Below, in pieces: positions 1 to 8,909 of a DNA stretch of 64,000 bases. The notes below the pieces were generated by a model. It saw nothing but the letters and a program-made list of their open reading frames with translations, was not told where the DNA came from and did not search any database. The stretch is from Zunongwangia sp. HGR-M22 (GTDB lineage Bacteria; Bacteroidota; Bacteroidia; Flavobacteriales; Flavobacteriaceae), in assembly GCF_027594425.1 (NCBI RefSeq), contig NZ_CP115159.1:2627001-2691000 (forward strand), in the 5' to 3' direction. The position numbers and the translations under genes are program-made. Each line of letters opens with the position of its first letter. The first letter of the stretch is position 1.

Positions 1-1
1 G

Positions 2-727
2 CCACAATATTCGTATACCGGAACAACAGATGGACATCAATTAACACCGCAGTACATGTACAAAATGTACGATGTAACCGATGGTTTTGGGTTTAATCCA
101 AACACCAACGAATTTGGAATATCTGCTTTATCTGAAGAATCGGCCGAGAGATTAAGAAATAATCCATTTATAAAGACACTCGAAAGACGAGTATATCCTG
201 AAGATCAAAAATCGGCTAGCCTTTTTCCGAACGATAAAAAAAGAAGATATAACCTGGATTATTTTGGCCCAATTTATATTCCAGAGGAAGGAAAAACCGT
301 AGAGATAACCCCAGAGTCGTTACCATTTTATCGCAGAATTATCGAGGTTTACGAAGGAACCGAAATGGGATTAAAAAATACTATTACACAAAATGGCACT
401 CAAATTCTTTTAAACGGGCAGCCATTCGATTCGTATACTTTTAAGCAAGATTATTACTGGATGATGGGCGACAATCGTCACAATAGTGAAGATAGCCGCA
501 GTTGGGGTTATGTTCCTTATAATCACGTAGTAGGTAAACCAGTATTTATTTGGTTTAGTAAAGACAAATATGCCTCTGGATTTTTAGATGGCATACGCTG
601 GGATCGCATGTTTACAACCGTTAAAGGTAATGGCACTCCTGTTTCCTATCTACCCTATTTCTTAATTTTAGTATTAATAATAGTGGCTTTTAATTACTTT
701 AAAAAACGTAGAAACTCAGATTCTTAA
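2..727 (+). CDS. lepB: Signal peptidase I, C-terminal part (5' end outside window)
   Basis: Type I signal peptidase, which removes signal peptides from exported proteins at the cytoplasmic membrane. The frame is open from the window edge, so at least 241 residues are present and the catalytic Ser and Lys boxes lie upstream. The recognisable part is the conserved box GDNRHNSEDSRSWG (nt about 468-510), followed by VGKPVFIWFS. A hydrophobic segment near the C terminus (nt about 645-700) ends in a basic tail, implying a second membrane anchor. The long stretch before the GDNR box fits the large insertion seen in Bacteroidota LepB. The first ATG at 56 is internal, not the start. wbqC follows after 3 nt. 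Confidence 0.93.
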   Translation, partial: PQYSYTGTTDGHQLTPQYMYKMYDVTDGFGFNPNTNEFGISALSEESAERLRNNPFIKTLERRVYPEDQKSASLFPNDKKRRYNLDYFGPIYIPEEGKTVEITPESLPFYRRIIEVYEGTEMGLKNTITQNGTQILLNGQPFDSYTFKQDYYWMMGDNRHNSEDSRSWGYVPYNHVVGKPVFIWFSKDKYASGFLDGIRWDRMFTTVKGNGTPVSYLPYFLILVLIIVAFNYFKKRRNSDS

Positions 728-730
728 AAA

Positions 731-1384
731 ATGAGTACTGTTCTAATACATCCGGCCTATTTTGGGCCGGTTTCCCAATATGCCGTAATTTCTCAATACG
801 AGAATATTATCTTTGAAAATGAAGATAATTATCAAAAGCAAACGTATCGCAATCGAATGTACATTTACGATGCCAATGGAAAATTGTTACTAAATATTCC
901 GATAAAACATAGAACGTCTATCGAGAAGAATCAATCAAACGACCATCAGAGTTATAAAAAAGTTTTAATTGATAATTCTTTCGAATGGCAAAAGCAACAC
1001 TGGCGTGCACTTAAAGCGTCATATCAAACCTCTCCTTTCTTTGAATTTTACGAAGACGAACTACTTCCATTATATGAAAATAGATATGATTATTTAATGG
1101 AGTTTAATTATCACTGTCAAAATTTTGCTTTTGACGCTCTAGGGATTGAACCTGAAATTATTAAAACTAAAGAATATTTTAGTAATCCGAAGGAAATGGA
1201 TAACGGCAGACATCTCATCACAGCTAAGAAAAACTTTAATTTTGAATCGCAACGCTACGCCCAGGTATTTGAACCAAAACATGGTTTTATAAATAACCTC
1301 AGTATTCTAGATTTAATTTTCAATCTTGGTCCGCAGAGCTTGGAATTTCTTGAAAATCAGAAATTGCCCGACATTAATTTTTGA
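731..1384 (+). CDS. WbqC-like family protein
   Basis: A 217-residue protein of the WbqC family (named after an O-antigen locus protein; biochemical role not settled). The N terminus has the typical family opening with HPAYFGP and QYAVISQYENIIFENEDNY, followed by the lysine- and histidine-rich stretch LLLNIPIKH. No signal peptide or membrane segment is visible, so it should be cytoplasmic. It starts 3 nt after lepB, so the two are very probably cotranscribed, a pairing I recognise from flavobacterial genomes. Its 3' end overlaps the convergent hydrolase gene by 11 nt. Confidence 0.85.
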   Translation: MSTVLIHPAYFGPVSQYAVISQYENIIFENEDNYQKQTYRNRMYIYDANGKLLLNIPIKHRTSIEKNQSNDHQSYKKVLIDNSFEWQKQHWRALKASYQTSPFFEFYEDELLPLYENRYDYLMEFNYHCQNFAFDALGIEPEIIKTKEYFSNPKEMDNGRHLITAKKNFNFESQRYAQVFEPKHGFINNLSILDLIFNLGPQSLEFLENQKLPDINF

Positions 1385-2423
1385 AAGAAAATGTTGTTAA
1401 TATTGGATAATGATCTGAATATGGCACTTTGATTCTTTCATAAGATTTAATTTCAAAAACAGTATCCAAAAGATGAAAATCGATTCTTAATGGGAAGTAG
1501 TTTAAATTATAAGTACTACTAAACCCACCTCCTTTTTTTACATAAGAATCTTGAAAACGACCATTTCTCACATGAGCATACGTATGTGAAAAAGCAGTGT
1601 TATTGAAATCTCCACTAATGATTATAGGATAACGAACATCTTTAAAAGATCGTTCAACTCTTTCTGCCTGTCTTTGTTGACGAACAAATCCACCTGAAAT
1701 GTTTTTGACTACTTTTTTAGATTCCTGTTTATGCTTCAAATTATTAACATCCTGAATATCTTCTGTTACTTTTAAACTCTGAAAATGAATATTATAAAGT
1801 CTTACAGTATCCTTATCAATTACGACATCAGAAAATATAGCATTATTATTTTCTCCTGTAAAATCGTCAACATTAAAATCTATAGATTCTTTAGAAAGTA
1901 AAGGAAATTTAGAAAATATAGCCTGACCAAATGAAGAATTATCAGTTCGATATTTTATAAATTGATAAGGATATTTTGCTTCTAAATATTCATTTTTGTA
2001 ATACTCTTCGATAGTTAATATGTCAGGATTTTTTTCTTCAATTACGGCATTAATTTTTTCGGTAATATTTTCTTCATCTGTCCATTTAGACTTGTTAAAC
2101 ATGCGAACATTATAATTCATTATAGAGTAATCACCCGTGGGGTTATTCTCTTTATAAGGCCATTGATAAAACTTAGAAGCAAAGCCAAAACCTACTATCA
2201 TAATTATTAGCGATAGCAGCATTTGCCTTTTCATCCTTATTAACCAATATAGAAAGAAAACTAAATTAGCCATTATTAAAATAGGAACACCCAGCGTTAA
2301 AACCGAAATTAAAGGATAACTTTTAGGTGGAATATAGGGTAAAAAATAGGCTATAATAAGCCCAATAGCTAATAAAGAATTTAGAAAAAAAATAAACTTA
2401 TCAAACCATGATAATTTCTTCAT
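1374..2423 (-). CDS. Membrane-anchored endonuclease/exonuclease/phosphatase family protein
   Basis: A 349-residue EEP-superfamily hydrolase (DNase I-like fold; members act on nucleic acids, phosphoinositides or sphingomyelin, so the substrate is open). The N terminus has three hydrophobic segments (about residues 10-30, 35-60, 68-85), so the catalytic domain probably faces outward. Visible catalytic motifs are the NYNVRMFN strand (about residue 103), an EEYY glutamate, ISGDFNNT (about residue 269) and the C-terminal SDHYPI. Last gene of the mutL operon; its ATG follows directly on the stop of the upstream rhomboid (TAAATG). Confidence 0.85.
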   Translation of the reverse strand: MKKLSWFDKFIFFLNSLLAIGLIIAYFLPYIPPKSYPLISVLTLGVPILIMANLVFFLYWLIRMKRQMLLSLIIMIVGFGFASKFYQWPYKENNPTGDYSIMNYNVRMFNKSKWTDEENITEKINAVIEEKNPDILTIEEYYKNEYLEAKYPYQFIKYRTDNSSFGQAIFSKFPLLSKESIDFNVDDFTGENNNAIFSDVVIDKDTVRLYNIHFQSLKVTEDIQDVNNLKHKQESKKVVKNISGGFVRQQRQAERVERSFKDVRYPIIISGDFNNTAFSHTYAHVRNGRFQDSYVKKGGGFSSTYNLNYFPLRIDFHLLDTVFEIKSYERIKVPYSDHYPILTTFSFKN

Positions 2424-3338
2424 TTAATCATCTTTGCCGGCCTGAAAGAGAAAGTCTTTTTCGGCTTTTGTTAAACTTTCGTATCCGCTTTTACTTATCT
2501 TATCCAAAATAGCATCAATTTCCTGCTGCTTTTCAGACTTGGACATCGTATTAGATTTATGTCTAGAAGAATTTGAAGTTGCTGACTTTTTTTTGCTGAC
2601 ATTCTTATGAACAGTCTTCATCCGAGCTTTCTTCTCTTTCTTTTTAAACAAACTTGCTACTGCATCCATAATGTTTTCCCACCACGCACCAATATCATTT
2701 CCTTTATGCAACTGCGTGGTATAAAGATAACCTAATGCAGCTCCACCCAAATGAGCTAAATGTCCGCCTGCATTTCCCATAGGAATTTGTATCACATCCA
2801 GAGCGACAAGGAAAGCAGCTAACCACCAAAATTTAATATTTCCTATAATCATTAATCTAATATACATATTGGGAGCTTGCGTAGCCACGCCAATAAGAAC
2901 AGCCATTACTCCCGCAGAAGCGCCAACCAAATAAGATTTACCACCAGCAAATGCAGGAAACAAATTATAACTCAGCATAAAAACTAACGCTCCAATAAGC
3001 ACTCCTAAAAAATAATAATTGAGCAATCTTTTAGGACTAAAAAAGTTTAAAAAATACATTCCTGAAAAATACAGGATCAACATATTGGATAGTAAATGCC
3101 AAATACCACCATGCAGAAAAGAATAAGTTATAATAGTCCAAGGCTTTAGAATAAACTCAGCCGGATCTGATGGCAAAACAAACCAATTATAAAAAGATTG
3201 GAAGCCAGGAATATTAAATAATGTGAAGATGGTATTTAATAATCCAAATAATAGAAATGCAATCACATTTGCAGCAATAAGCTTTTCTGTAACCGAAGCT
3301 GTATTTATTTTATACCTTATCTTATCAGATGTTTTCAT
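2424..3338 (-). CDS. Rhomboid family intramembrane serine protease with basic C-terminal tail
   Basis: A 304-residue polytopic rhomboid. The catalytic serine motif GASAGVMAVLIG (about residues 138-149) and the histidine in GGHLAHLGGAALGY (about residues 190-203) form the expected Ser-His dyad; the early loop HGGIWHLLSNM is also typical. After the last membrane segment there is a long Lys/Ser-rich cytoplasmic tail (about residues 225-304), absent from the neighbouring paralogue. Rhomboids cleave substrates within membranes; the substrate is unknown. The gene directly abuts both neighbours (TAAATG), so translation is probably coupled. Confidence 0.9.
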   Translation of the reverse strand: MKTSDKIRYKINTASVTEKLIAANVIAFLLFGLLNTIFTLFNIPGFQSFYNWFVLPSDPAEFILKPWTIITYSFLHGGIWHLLSNMLILYFSGMYFLNFFSPKRLLNYYFLGVLIGALVFMLSYNLFPAFAGGKSYLVGASAGVMAVLIGVATQAPNMYIRLMIIGNIKFWWLAAFLVALDVIQIPMGNAGGHLAHLGGAALGYLYTTQLHKGNDIGAWWENIMDAVASLFKKKEKKARMKTVHKNVSKKKSATSNSSRHKSNTMSKSEKQQEIDAILDKISKSGYESLTKAEKDFLFQAGKDD

Positions 3339-4088
3339 TTAATCCCATCGGTTTTGGTTGAACTGATTTTTCTTCCAGTACCACATTGTGATAAATCCAA
3401 TGATTGCACCACCTATATGAGCCCAATAAGCCGTATTGGAAGGACCAAACAAAGTTTGACCAGTAACTGCCGAGTAAACATTTAAAAGAAAATATCCGCC
3501 AATTAAGTATTTTGCTTTTATGGGAACTGGGATAAACATGATGTATAATGGCAAATTGGGAAAAATAACTGCAAAAGCTGCCATAACACCAAAAATTGCT
3601 CCCGATGCACCAACCATAGGAACCATAAAAGAACTCGCCAAATCGTTTACCAATGCATTGCCTCCGTTATACATCATTCCATAGGCTTTCCCATCAAATT
3701 GATTGAGTAAATCGTTAATCTGAGCTACGGTAGCACCATTTTCAATTAGCGCATTGTAGGCCGAATTAAAGTCGAGATAGGCAAATAAAATCTGAAGTCC
3801 TGCAGCTCCTAACCCTGCTGAAAAATAAAGGAATAAAAATCGATTTTGACCGATGCTTTGCTCCAAGAAACTCCCAAAGATATAAAGACCAAACATATTG
3901 AAAAATATGTGAGATATCCCGCCATGCATAAACATATGCGTTATAATTTGCCAAAAATGAAAATTTTGATTTTCAGGAAACCATAGGGCAAATAACTCGT
4001 AAGCTTTTTCACCAATAAGCTGGCTGCCTATAAAAAATAAAATATTAGCAACTAAGATTACTTTTACAGATTCTGAAATTCTTCCCAT
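3339..4088 (-). CDS. Rhomboid family intramembrane serine protease
   Basis: A 249-residue polytopic protein with the rhomboid signatures HGGISHIFFNMFGLY, the serine motif GASGAIFGVMAAF and the C-terminal AHIGGAIIGF carrying the catalytic histidine. It is a second rhomboid directly before the longer paralogue at 2424-3338 and shares its fold and dyad but not the basic tail. An insertion of about 50 polar residues lies between the third hydrophobic segment and the serine motif. Start and stop abut mutL and the second rhomboid with no spacer. Substrate unknown. Confidence 0.92.
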   Translation of the reverse strand: MGRISESVKVILVANILFFIGSQLIGEKAYELFALWFPENQNFHFWQIITHMFMHGGISHIFFNMFGLYIFGSFLEQSIGQNRFLFLYFSAGLGAAGLQILFAYLDFNSAYNALIENGATVAQINDLLNQFDGKAYGMMYNGGNALVNDLASSFMVPMVGASGAIFGVMAAFAVIFPNLPLYIMFIPVPIKAKYLIGGYFLLNVYSAVTGQTLFGPSNTAYWAHIGGAIIGFITMWYWKKNQFNQNRWD

Positions 4089-5948
4089 TTAGGTAAACTT
4101 TTTATCCAATTCATCAACAGTTAACGTAACAAACACAGATCTGTTAAAAGGACTAACACCTGGTTCTTTACACGCAAACAATCGATTTACAATATGCTGT
4201 TGTTCTGTACTATTTAATAACGTACCCGATTTAACCGCCATACCTTTTGCTAAGGATTTTGCCAGCAAATCGGTTTGTGAAAATCCATTATCGGGCACTT
4301 CATTTTCAAAGTCAGACAATAACTGTTCTAGTAACATCCCCACTTCGCTTTCACTTATTAAGGTGGGTATGCCTGTAATCTCTACGATTTCGCTGTCAAT
4401 ATTAGAAAAAATAAAACCAGTTTGTTCTAAAGATTCCTTAATTTCTTTCAGCATTTCAATTTCATGCGTATTAAATTGCAATTCTAAAGGAAACAGTAGC
4501 TGTTGACTTACAGCAGCAGCGATCGTAATATTTTTTAAAAGCTCTTCGTAAAGTATTCTAGTATGAGCGCGGTTTTGATCGATAACTAAAATTCCGCTTT
4601 TTAAAGTAGAAACTATATATTTCTTCTGAAGTTGAAAAGTACCTGCCTCCGGTTCTGAATGATTTTCGTCGAACAGTTTTCCAGTGACTTCTTCGCTTTC
4701 AAATTCAACCTGATTAAAATGATTTTGATCAGGTTCTGTACCTGTATCTAATCCTGAATATAAGCTCTCCCAGGATTGTCTAGACTCTCTTTTGAAACTA
4801 GTATTTTTTCCTGATCGTATTGAAGCCGTATTAAATTCATTTTCGAAAGGATTAAAATTGCGATCTACTTCAATCTTAGGAACTTCAGCTTGTTTGTTTT
4901 TATAATCATAGGGCGTATCTAAGTTTGCATCGCGATCAAAATCCAACACCGGAGCTACGCTAAACTGCCCCAAACTATGTTTTATAGCACTCCTTAGCAT
5001 CGCATAAAGCGCATGCTCATCATCAAACTTAATTTCAGTCTTTGTTGGATGTATATTTATATCAATACTTTTAGGATTTACATCCAAATAAAGAAAATAG
5101 CTGGGATAGGTTTTTTCTTTCAGTAAACCTTCAAATGCCGCAGAAACTGCATGGTTAAGATATGGGCTCTTTATAAATCTATTATTAACAAAGAAGAACT
5201 GTTCACCCCTACTCCGCTTAGCAAATTCCGGTTTACCAACAAAACCTGAAATTTTTACAATTTCAGTATCCTCCTCTACCGGGACCAATTTTTCATTGGT
5301 CTTAGCGCCAAATATATTTGTTATTCGCTGCCTGTGATTAGTTGATGGCAACTGAAAAAGTTCCGCTCCATTATGAAAAAGAGAAAATGAAATAGAAGGA
5401 TGTGCCATTGCAACACGTTGAAATTCGTCAATAATATGGCGTAATTCCACCGCATCAGATTTTAAAAAATTTCTTCGTGCAGGAATATTATAAAAAAGAT
5501 TCTTTACACATAGCGAAGTTCCCTTAGGTGTCACACAAGGTTCTTGAGAAGTTACTTTGCTTCCTTCAATTTTAATGCAAGTTCCAACTTCTTCGTCTTC
5601 TGGTTTGGTTTTAAGTTCTACGTGTGCAATTGCTGCAATCGAGGCTAAAGCTTCGCCCCTAAATCCTTTAGTATTTAAACTAAAAAGATCTTCAGCAGAT
5701 TTAATTTTGGAAGTTGCATGTCTCTCAAAACACATACGAGCATCGGTAAGGCTCATTCCACCACCATCATCCACTACCTGAATTAGGGTTTTACCTGCGT
5801 CTTTTATTACAACCTGAATATTTTGCGCATGAGCATCTATAGCGTTCTCCAGCAATTCTTTAATAACAGAAGCTGGTCGCTGTACTACCTCTCCCGCTGC
5901 TATTTGATTGGCAACGTGATCTGGTAAAAGTTGTATTATATCACTCAT
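4089..5948 (-). CDS. mutL: DNA mismatch repair protein MutL
   Basis: A 619-residue MutL. The N-terminal GHKL ATPase is clear: ELLENAIDAH, DDGGGM and the GFRGEALASI lid, then the MutL transducer domain to about residue 330. A variable acidic linker follows (about 350-430), then the C-terminal dimerisation domain. MutL couples mismatch recognition by MutS to strand incision. In the C-terminal domain the usual DQHAx2Ex4E endonuclease motif appears as DQNRAHTRILYE, lacking the His and the middle Glu, and a canonical CPHGRP is not seen (SPFNRS instead). The gene is flanked by a small membrane protein and the rhomboids, all abutting. Confidence 0.97.
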   Translation of the reverse strand: MSDIIQLLPDHVANQIAAGEVVQRPASVIKELLENAIDAHAQNIQVVIKDAGKTLIQVVDDGGGMSLTDARMCFERHATSKIKSAEDLFSLNTKGFRGEALASIAAIAHVELKTKPEDEEVGTCIKIEGSKVTSQEPCVTPKGTSLCVKNLFYNIPARRNFLKSDAVELRHIIDEFQRVAMAHPSISFSLFHNGAELFQLPSTNHRQRITNIFGAKTNEKLVPVEEDTEIVKISGFVGKPEFAKRSRGEQFFFVNNRFIKSPYLNHAVSAAFEGLLKEKTYPSYFLYLDVNPKSIDINIHPTKTEIKFDDEHALYAMLRSAIKHSLGQFSVAPVLDFDRDANLDTPYDYKNKQAEVPKIEVDRNFNPFENEFNTASIRSGKNTSFKRESRQSWESLYSGLDTGTEPDQNHFNQVEFESEEVTGKLFDENHSEPEAGTFQLQKKYIVSTLKSGILVIDQNRAHTRILYEELLKNITIAAAVSQQLLFPLELQFNTHEIEMLKEIKESLEQTGFIFSNIDSEIVEITGIPTLISESEVGMLLEQLLSDFENEVPDNGFSQTDLLAKSLAKGMAVKSGTLLNSTEQQHIVNRLFACKEPGVSPFNRSVFVTLTVDELDKKFT

Positions 5949-6242
5949 TTAACGAGGATTCGAGAAGATAGACAAATCAAAATCTATAATCCATAAAAAA
6001 ATAAATATGAGAATTAAAGCAACGTAAATTACACGTCGGTTAATTTCACGATTGCCTCGATTTCGGCTAGATTCTCGGTCTCTAGACCATTGTGCGCCAA
6101 AATCGATATCATTTGTGATCTCTCTATATTTATTAAATTTCGAATCAAAATCGTAAATATTACCCACTTTTTTACCCTGATAGTAACGAGGTGTGTAGTT
6201 GTAGCGGGTATTTTTTTTTGTTTTTAAAAAATTGACTCTCAA
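5949..6242 (-). CDS. Small basic protein with C-terminal membrane anchor
   Basis: A 97-residue protein that I do not recognise by function. The first 70 residues are highly polar and basic, rich in Arg, Asn and Tyr, and are followed by one hydrophobic segment (about 71-90, VIYVALILIFIFLWIIDFDL), suggesting a tail-anchored inner-membrane protein with a cytoplasmic head. It is the first gene of the minus-strand unit that continues into mutL, with its stop codon directly before the mutL ATG (TAAATG). It lies downstream of ribH, separated by 142 nt that contain a hairpin. Confidence 0.7.
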   Translation of the reverse strand: MRVNFLKTKKNTRYNYTPRYYQGKKVGNIYDFDSKFNKYREITNDIDFGAQWSRDRESSRNRGNREINRRVIYVALILIFIFLWIIDFDLSIFSNPR

Positions 6243-6331
6243 AATTATTGCTTTAACTGTGGTACATCAAATTTAATCAAAAGCTTTCTAAAATAGAAGA
6301 GCTCTTTTGTGAAATATAGAAAAGCAATAAT

Positions 6332-6354
6332 AATGCCGCTTTAAAAGCGGCATT
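6332..6354 (-). terminator. Hairpin downstream of ribH
   Basis: Inverted repeat AATGCCGCTT / AAGCGGCATT with a 3-nt loop, 31 nt beyond the ribH stop on the minus strand. The following bases are T-rich but interrupted, so it is a moderate intrinsic terminator or a stabilising 3' hairpin. Confidence 0.55.
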
Positions 6355-6384
6355 TAGATTATAATTTTGCGCTACCTAAGATTA

Positions 6385-6882
6385 TTAAAATCTGGCTTCT
6401 TTTCTTAATTGTGCCATTTTTATGGCAGCTATGGCAGCTTCGGTTCCTTTGTTACCATGCTTTCCACCAGAACGATCTAGCGCTTGTTGCATATTATTAT
6501 CTGTAAGTACACAGAAAATTACAGGCGTATCACTATTCACATTTAACTGGGTAATACCGTTTGAAACGCCTTGGCACACAAAATCGAAATGCTTTGTTTC
6601 TCCCTGGATCACGCTACCAATTGCAATAATACCATCCAGCATATCATAAGTTTCCTGCATTTTCTTACAGCCATAAGTTAATTCGAAACTTCCTGGTACA
6701 TTCCAGCGAACTATTTTCTTTTCTAGTACACCATGTTCTTTTAATGTTTCAAAAGCTCCCTGAAATAAACCTTCAGTTACTTTTTCATTCCATTCTGAAA
6801 CAACAATCCCAAACCGAAATTCTTTCGCGTTTGGGATTGTAGATTTATCGTATTCCGATAGATTATTTCCTTCGGTTGCCAT
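6385..6882 (-). CDS. ribH: 6,7-dimethyl-8-ribityllumazine synthase
   Basis: A 165-residue lumazine synthase, the penultimate step of riboflavin synthesis, joining the ribityl-amino-uracil intermediate with dihydroxybutanone phosphate. Family motifs: FGIVVSEWNEKVTEGL at the N terminus, the VPGSFELTYG loop, the IAIGSVIQGETKHFDFVC active-site stretch, and the C-terminal GGKHGNKGTEAA carrying the phosphate-binding residues. Length is normal for a capsid-forming subunit. It starts 8 nt after the TPR membrane protein gene, so the two form an operon. No FMN riboswitch is seen in the short upstream spacer. Confidence 0.97.
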   Translation of the reverse strand: MATEGNNLSEYDKSTIPNAKEFRFGIVVSEWNEKVTEGLFQGAFETLKEHGVLEKKIVRWNVPGSFELTYGCKKMQETYDMLDGIIAIGSVIQGETKHFDFVCQGVSNGITQLNVNSDTPVIFCVLTDNNMQQALDRSGGKHGNKGTEAAIAAIKMAQLRKEARF

Positions 6883-6890
6883 ATATGTAT

Positions 6891-7682
6891 TTACTTCGTT
6901 GCCTGAGCCTGACCTTTAAAGACTGGAGCTTGCTCTGCCTCTGTAGACTCTGGATATTCATTTTCCAATTTATTCAGATATTCTAAAGCATCTTCAGCAT
7001 TTCCTAATTCTAATGCCGTAACAGCTGCTTTCAATAAAAATTTAGGCGTCGTAAAGCTATTAGATCTCATATTAGCAGCTTTCACATAATAATCCAAAGC
7101 TTCTTCTGGCTGATCTAATTGCATAAATGCATCACCAATACCACCAGTTGCAAGTGGAGCAAGAACTTCGTCATCACTACTAAAATCTTCTAGATGCTCT
7201 ATAGCTTCCTGATATTTACCTGTATAAAGATAAGCGAAACCAGCATTATAAGAAGCGATATTAGCACTTGGCGTTCCACCGTAGTTATCGATAATATCAA
7301 GAAAACCGTATTTACCTTCACCTCCGTTTAAAGCAAGATTATAAAGTGAATCACTTTCAGAAGCTCCTGCACTCATAGCTGCCTGCATATAATTTTGTGC
7401 CTGTGCCATCTCGTTAGCGGCTTCAGCTTTCTTAGGCTCTTGTATCCATTGTTCATAACCAAGGTAACCAAGAACAGCTACGATAACAACACCTAAAACT
7501 ATATAAATATATTTTTGGTTTTCAGCTACCCATGTTTCTGTACGGCTAGCGCCTTCATCTAAAGTGTTAAAAACTTCTTCGGTAGTAGATTCTCCATCTA
7601 CATACTCGTTTTCATTTCCTTCTTCAACGTCCTGGATTTTCTCCTTTGGTGATTTATATCCTCTTTTCTTATAAGTTGCCAT
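6891..7682 (-). CDS. Single-pass membrane protein with TPR domain (YfgM-like architecture)
   Basis: A 263-residue protein: an acidic cytoplasmic N terminus (1-55), one membrane helix (about 58-77, YIYIVLGVVIVAVLGYLGY), and an exported domain with tetratricopeptide-like helices (about 85-260). This layout matches the YfgM/ancillary Sec translocon group, but the sequence alone does not prove that role. It is the first gene of a two-gene unit with ribH. A TATTTTTG box lies 21 nt upstream of the start and fits the Bacteroidota -7 promoter element. Confidence 0.8.
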   Translation of the reverse strand: MATYKKRGYKSPKEKIQDVEEGNENEYVDGESTTEEVFNTLDEGASRTETWVAENQKYIYIVLGVVIVAVLGYLGYEQWIQEPKKAEAANEMAQAQNYMQAAMSAGASESDSLYNLALNGGEGKYGFLDIIDNYGGTPSANIASYNAGFAYLYTGKYQEAIEHLEDFSSDDEVLAPLATGGIGDAFMQLDQPEEALDYYVKAANMRSNSFTTPKFLLKAAVTALELGNAEDALEYLNKLENEYPESTEAEQAPVFKGQAQATK

Positions 7683-7702
7683 AAGATATTTTTAATGCGT
7701 GG

Positions 7703-7710
7703 CAAAAATA
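7703..7710 (-). promoter_or_regulatory. -7 promoter box for the TPR-ribH operon
   Basis: Minus-strand TATTTTTG matches the TAnnTTTG element of the Bacteroidota housekeeping sigma factor. It lies 21 nt upstream of the ATG at 7682. No clear TTG element was found at the usual distance upstream. Confidence 0.45.
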
Positions 7711-7829
7711 TAATATTTTGTGAAAATTAAAAGGGAATTTATTTGTATTTTTTCAATATTTTCAGCTCTTTCGCTTTGGATACGCAACCTAAAACCCAAA
7801 AGCTTAAAAATACTGAATTCCAACACTTT

Positions 7830-8909
7830 ATGCATTTAAAACACCTATCTATTTTAAATTACAAGAATCTGGAATCTACTTCTTTTGATTTTGACCCTAA
7901 AATTAACTGCATGGTGGGACATAACGGTGTGGGCAAAACGAATGTTTTAGACAGTATTTATCATCTTGCTTTTGGAAAAAGTTATTTTAATCCAATTACA
8001 AGTCAGAATATAAATCACGATGCCGATTTTTTTGTAGTCGATGGAACTTTTGAAAAAAACAATCAAGACGAACAAATATTGGTGAGCGCAAAGCGCGGAC
8101 AAAAAAAAGTTATAAAAAGAAACCAAAAGCCTTACGAAAAAGTAAGTGAGCATATTGGTTTTATACCGGCAGTGATTATTTCTCCGGCAGATCGCGACCT
8201 TATAATAGAAGGTAGTGAAACGCGCAGAAAGTTTATGGATGGTGTGATCTCGCAAAGTGACAACATCTATCTTAACAACTTGATAAATTACAGCAAAGTT
8301 GTATCGCAGCGAAATTCACTCTTAAAATATTTTGCTGCTAACCATACTTTTGATCGGGAAACCTTAGAAGTTTATAATCTGCAGCTTAATGATTTGGGCA
8401 CAAAATTGCATAAAAAACGTTTAGATTTTTTAGATGAATTTGTGCCAATCTTCAATAAAAGATATGCAGACATTACCAATAATCAAGAACCGGTAAGTAT
8501 TCAGTATAAAAGTCAGCTTTCCGAGAAATCACTTTCTCAACTTCTGGAAGATCAACTTCAAAAAGATATGGTATTGCAATATACCAGCGTAGGAACGCAT
8601 AAAGATGATCTAAGCTTTGAAATTGAAGGTCATCCTATTAAAAAATTTGGTTCGCAAGGACAGCAAAAATCGTTTTTAGTCGCTCTCAAGTTGGCACAAT
8701 TCGATTTTATAAAAAAAATAAGCGGGGTTAATCCAATCTTATTATTAGATGATATCTTTGACAAATTAGACGAACAACGTGTAGCTCACATTGTGGCTTT
8801 GGTGGCAACCAATCAATTAGGACAAATTTTTATAAGCGATACCCACGCCGATAGAACCGAGAAAGTCGTAAAAGAAAGTAATCAAACCTATAAAATCTTC
8901 AAATTGTGA
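7830..8909 (+). CDS. recF: DNA replication/repair protein RecF
   Basis: A 359-residue SMC-like ATPase that helps load RecA at single-stranded gaps. Seen: the N-terminal [14 protein letters not shown], Walker [10 protein letters not shown] (about residue 32), the ABC signature region [15 protein letters not shown], and Walker [12 protein letters not shown] near the C terminus. The open frame extends upstream to 7743, but the family always begins just before the LKxLxIxNYKN strand, so I place the start at ATG 7830. Its last bases overlap the next gene (GTGA), implying coupled translation. dnaA, dnaN and gyrB are not nearby, as is common in this phylum. Confidence 0.95.
   Translation: MHLKHLSILNYKNLESTSFDFDPKINCMVGHNGVGKTNVLDSIYHLAFGKSYFNPITSQNINHDADFFVVDGTFEKNNQDEQILVSAKRGQKKVIKRNQKPYEKVSEHIGFIPAVIISPADRDLIIEGSETRRKFMDGVISQSDNIYLNNLINYSKVVSQRNSLLKYFAANHTFDRETLEVYNLQLNDLGTKLHKKRLDFLDEFVPIFNKRYADITNNQEPVSIQYKSQLSEKSLSQLLEDQLQKDMVLQYTSVGTHKDDLSFEIEGHPIKKFGSQGQQKSFLVALKLAQFDFIKKISGVNPILLLDDIFDKLDEQRVAHIVALVATNQLGQIFISDTHADRTEKVVKESNQTYKIFKL

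Noticed and set aside
5557-5781. Frames antisense to mutL and to many other genes
   Set aside because: Their sequences are reverse-frame shadows of strongly supported coding genes and show low-complexity or implausible composition.
7743-7829. N-terminal extension of RecF
   Set aside because: The extra 29 residues match no RecF; the family begins at [11 protein letters not shown] next to ATG 7830.
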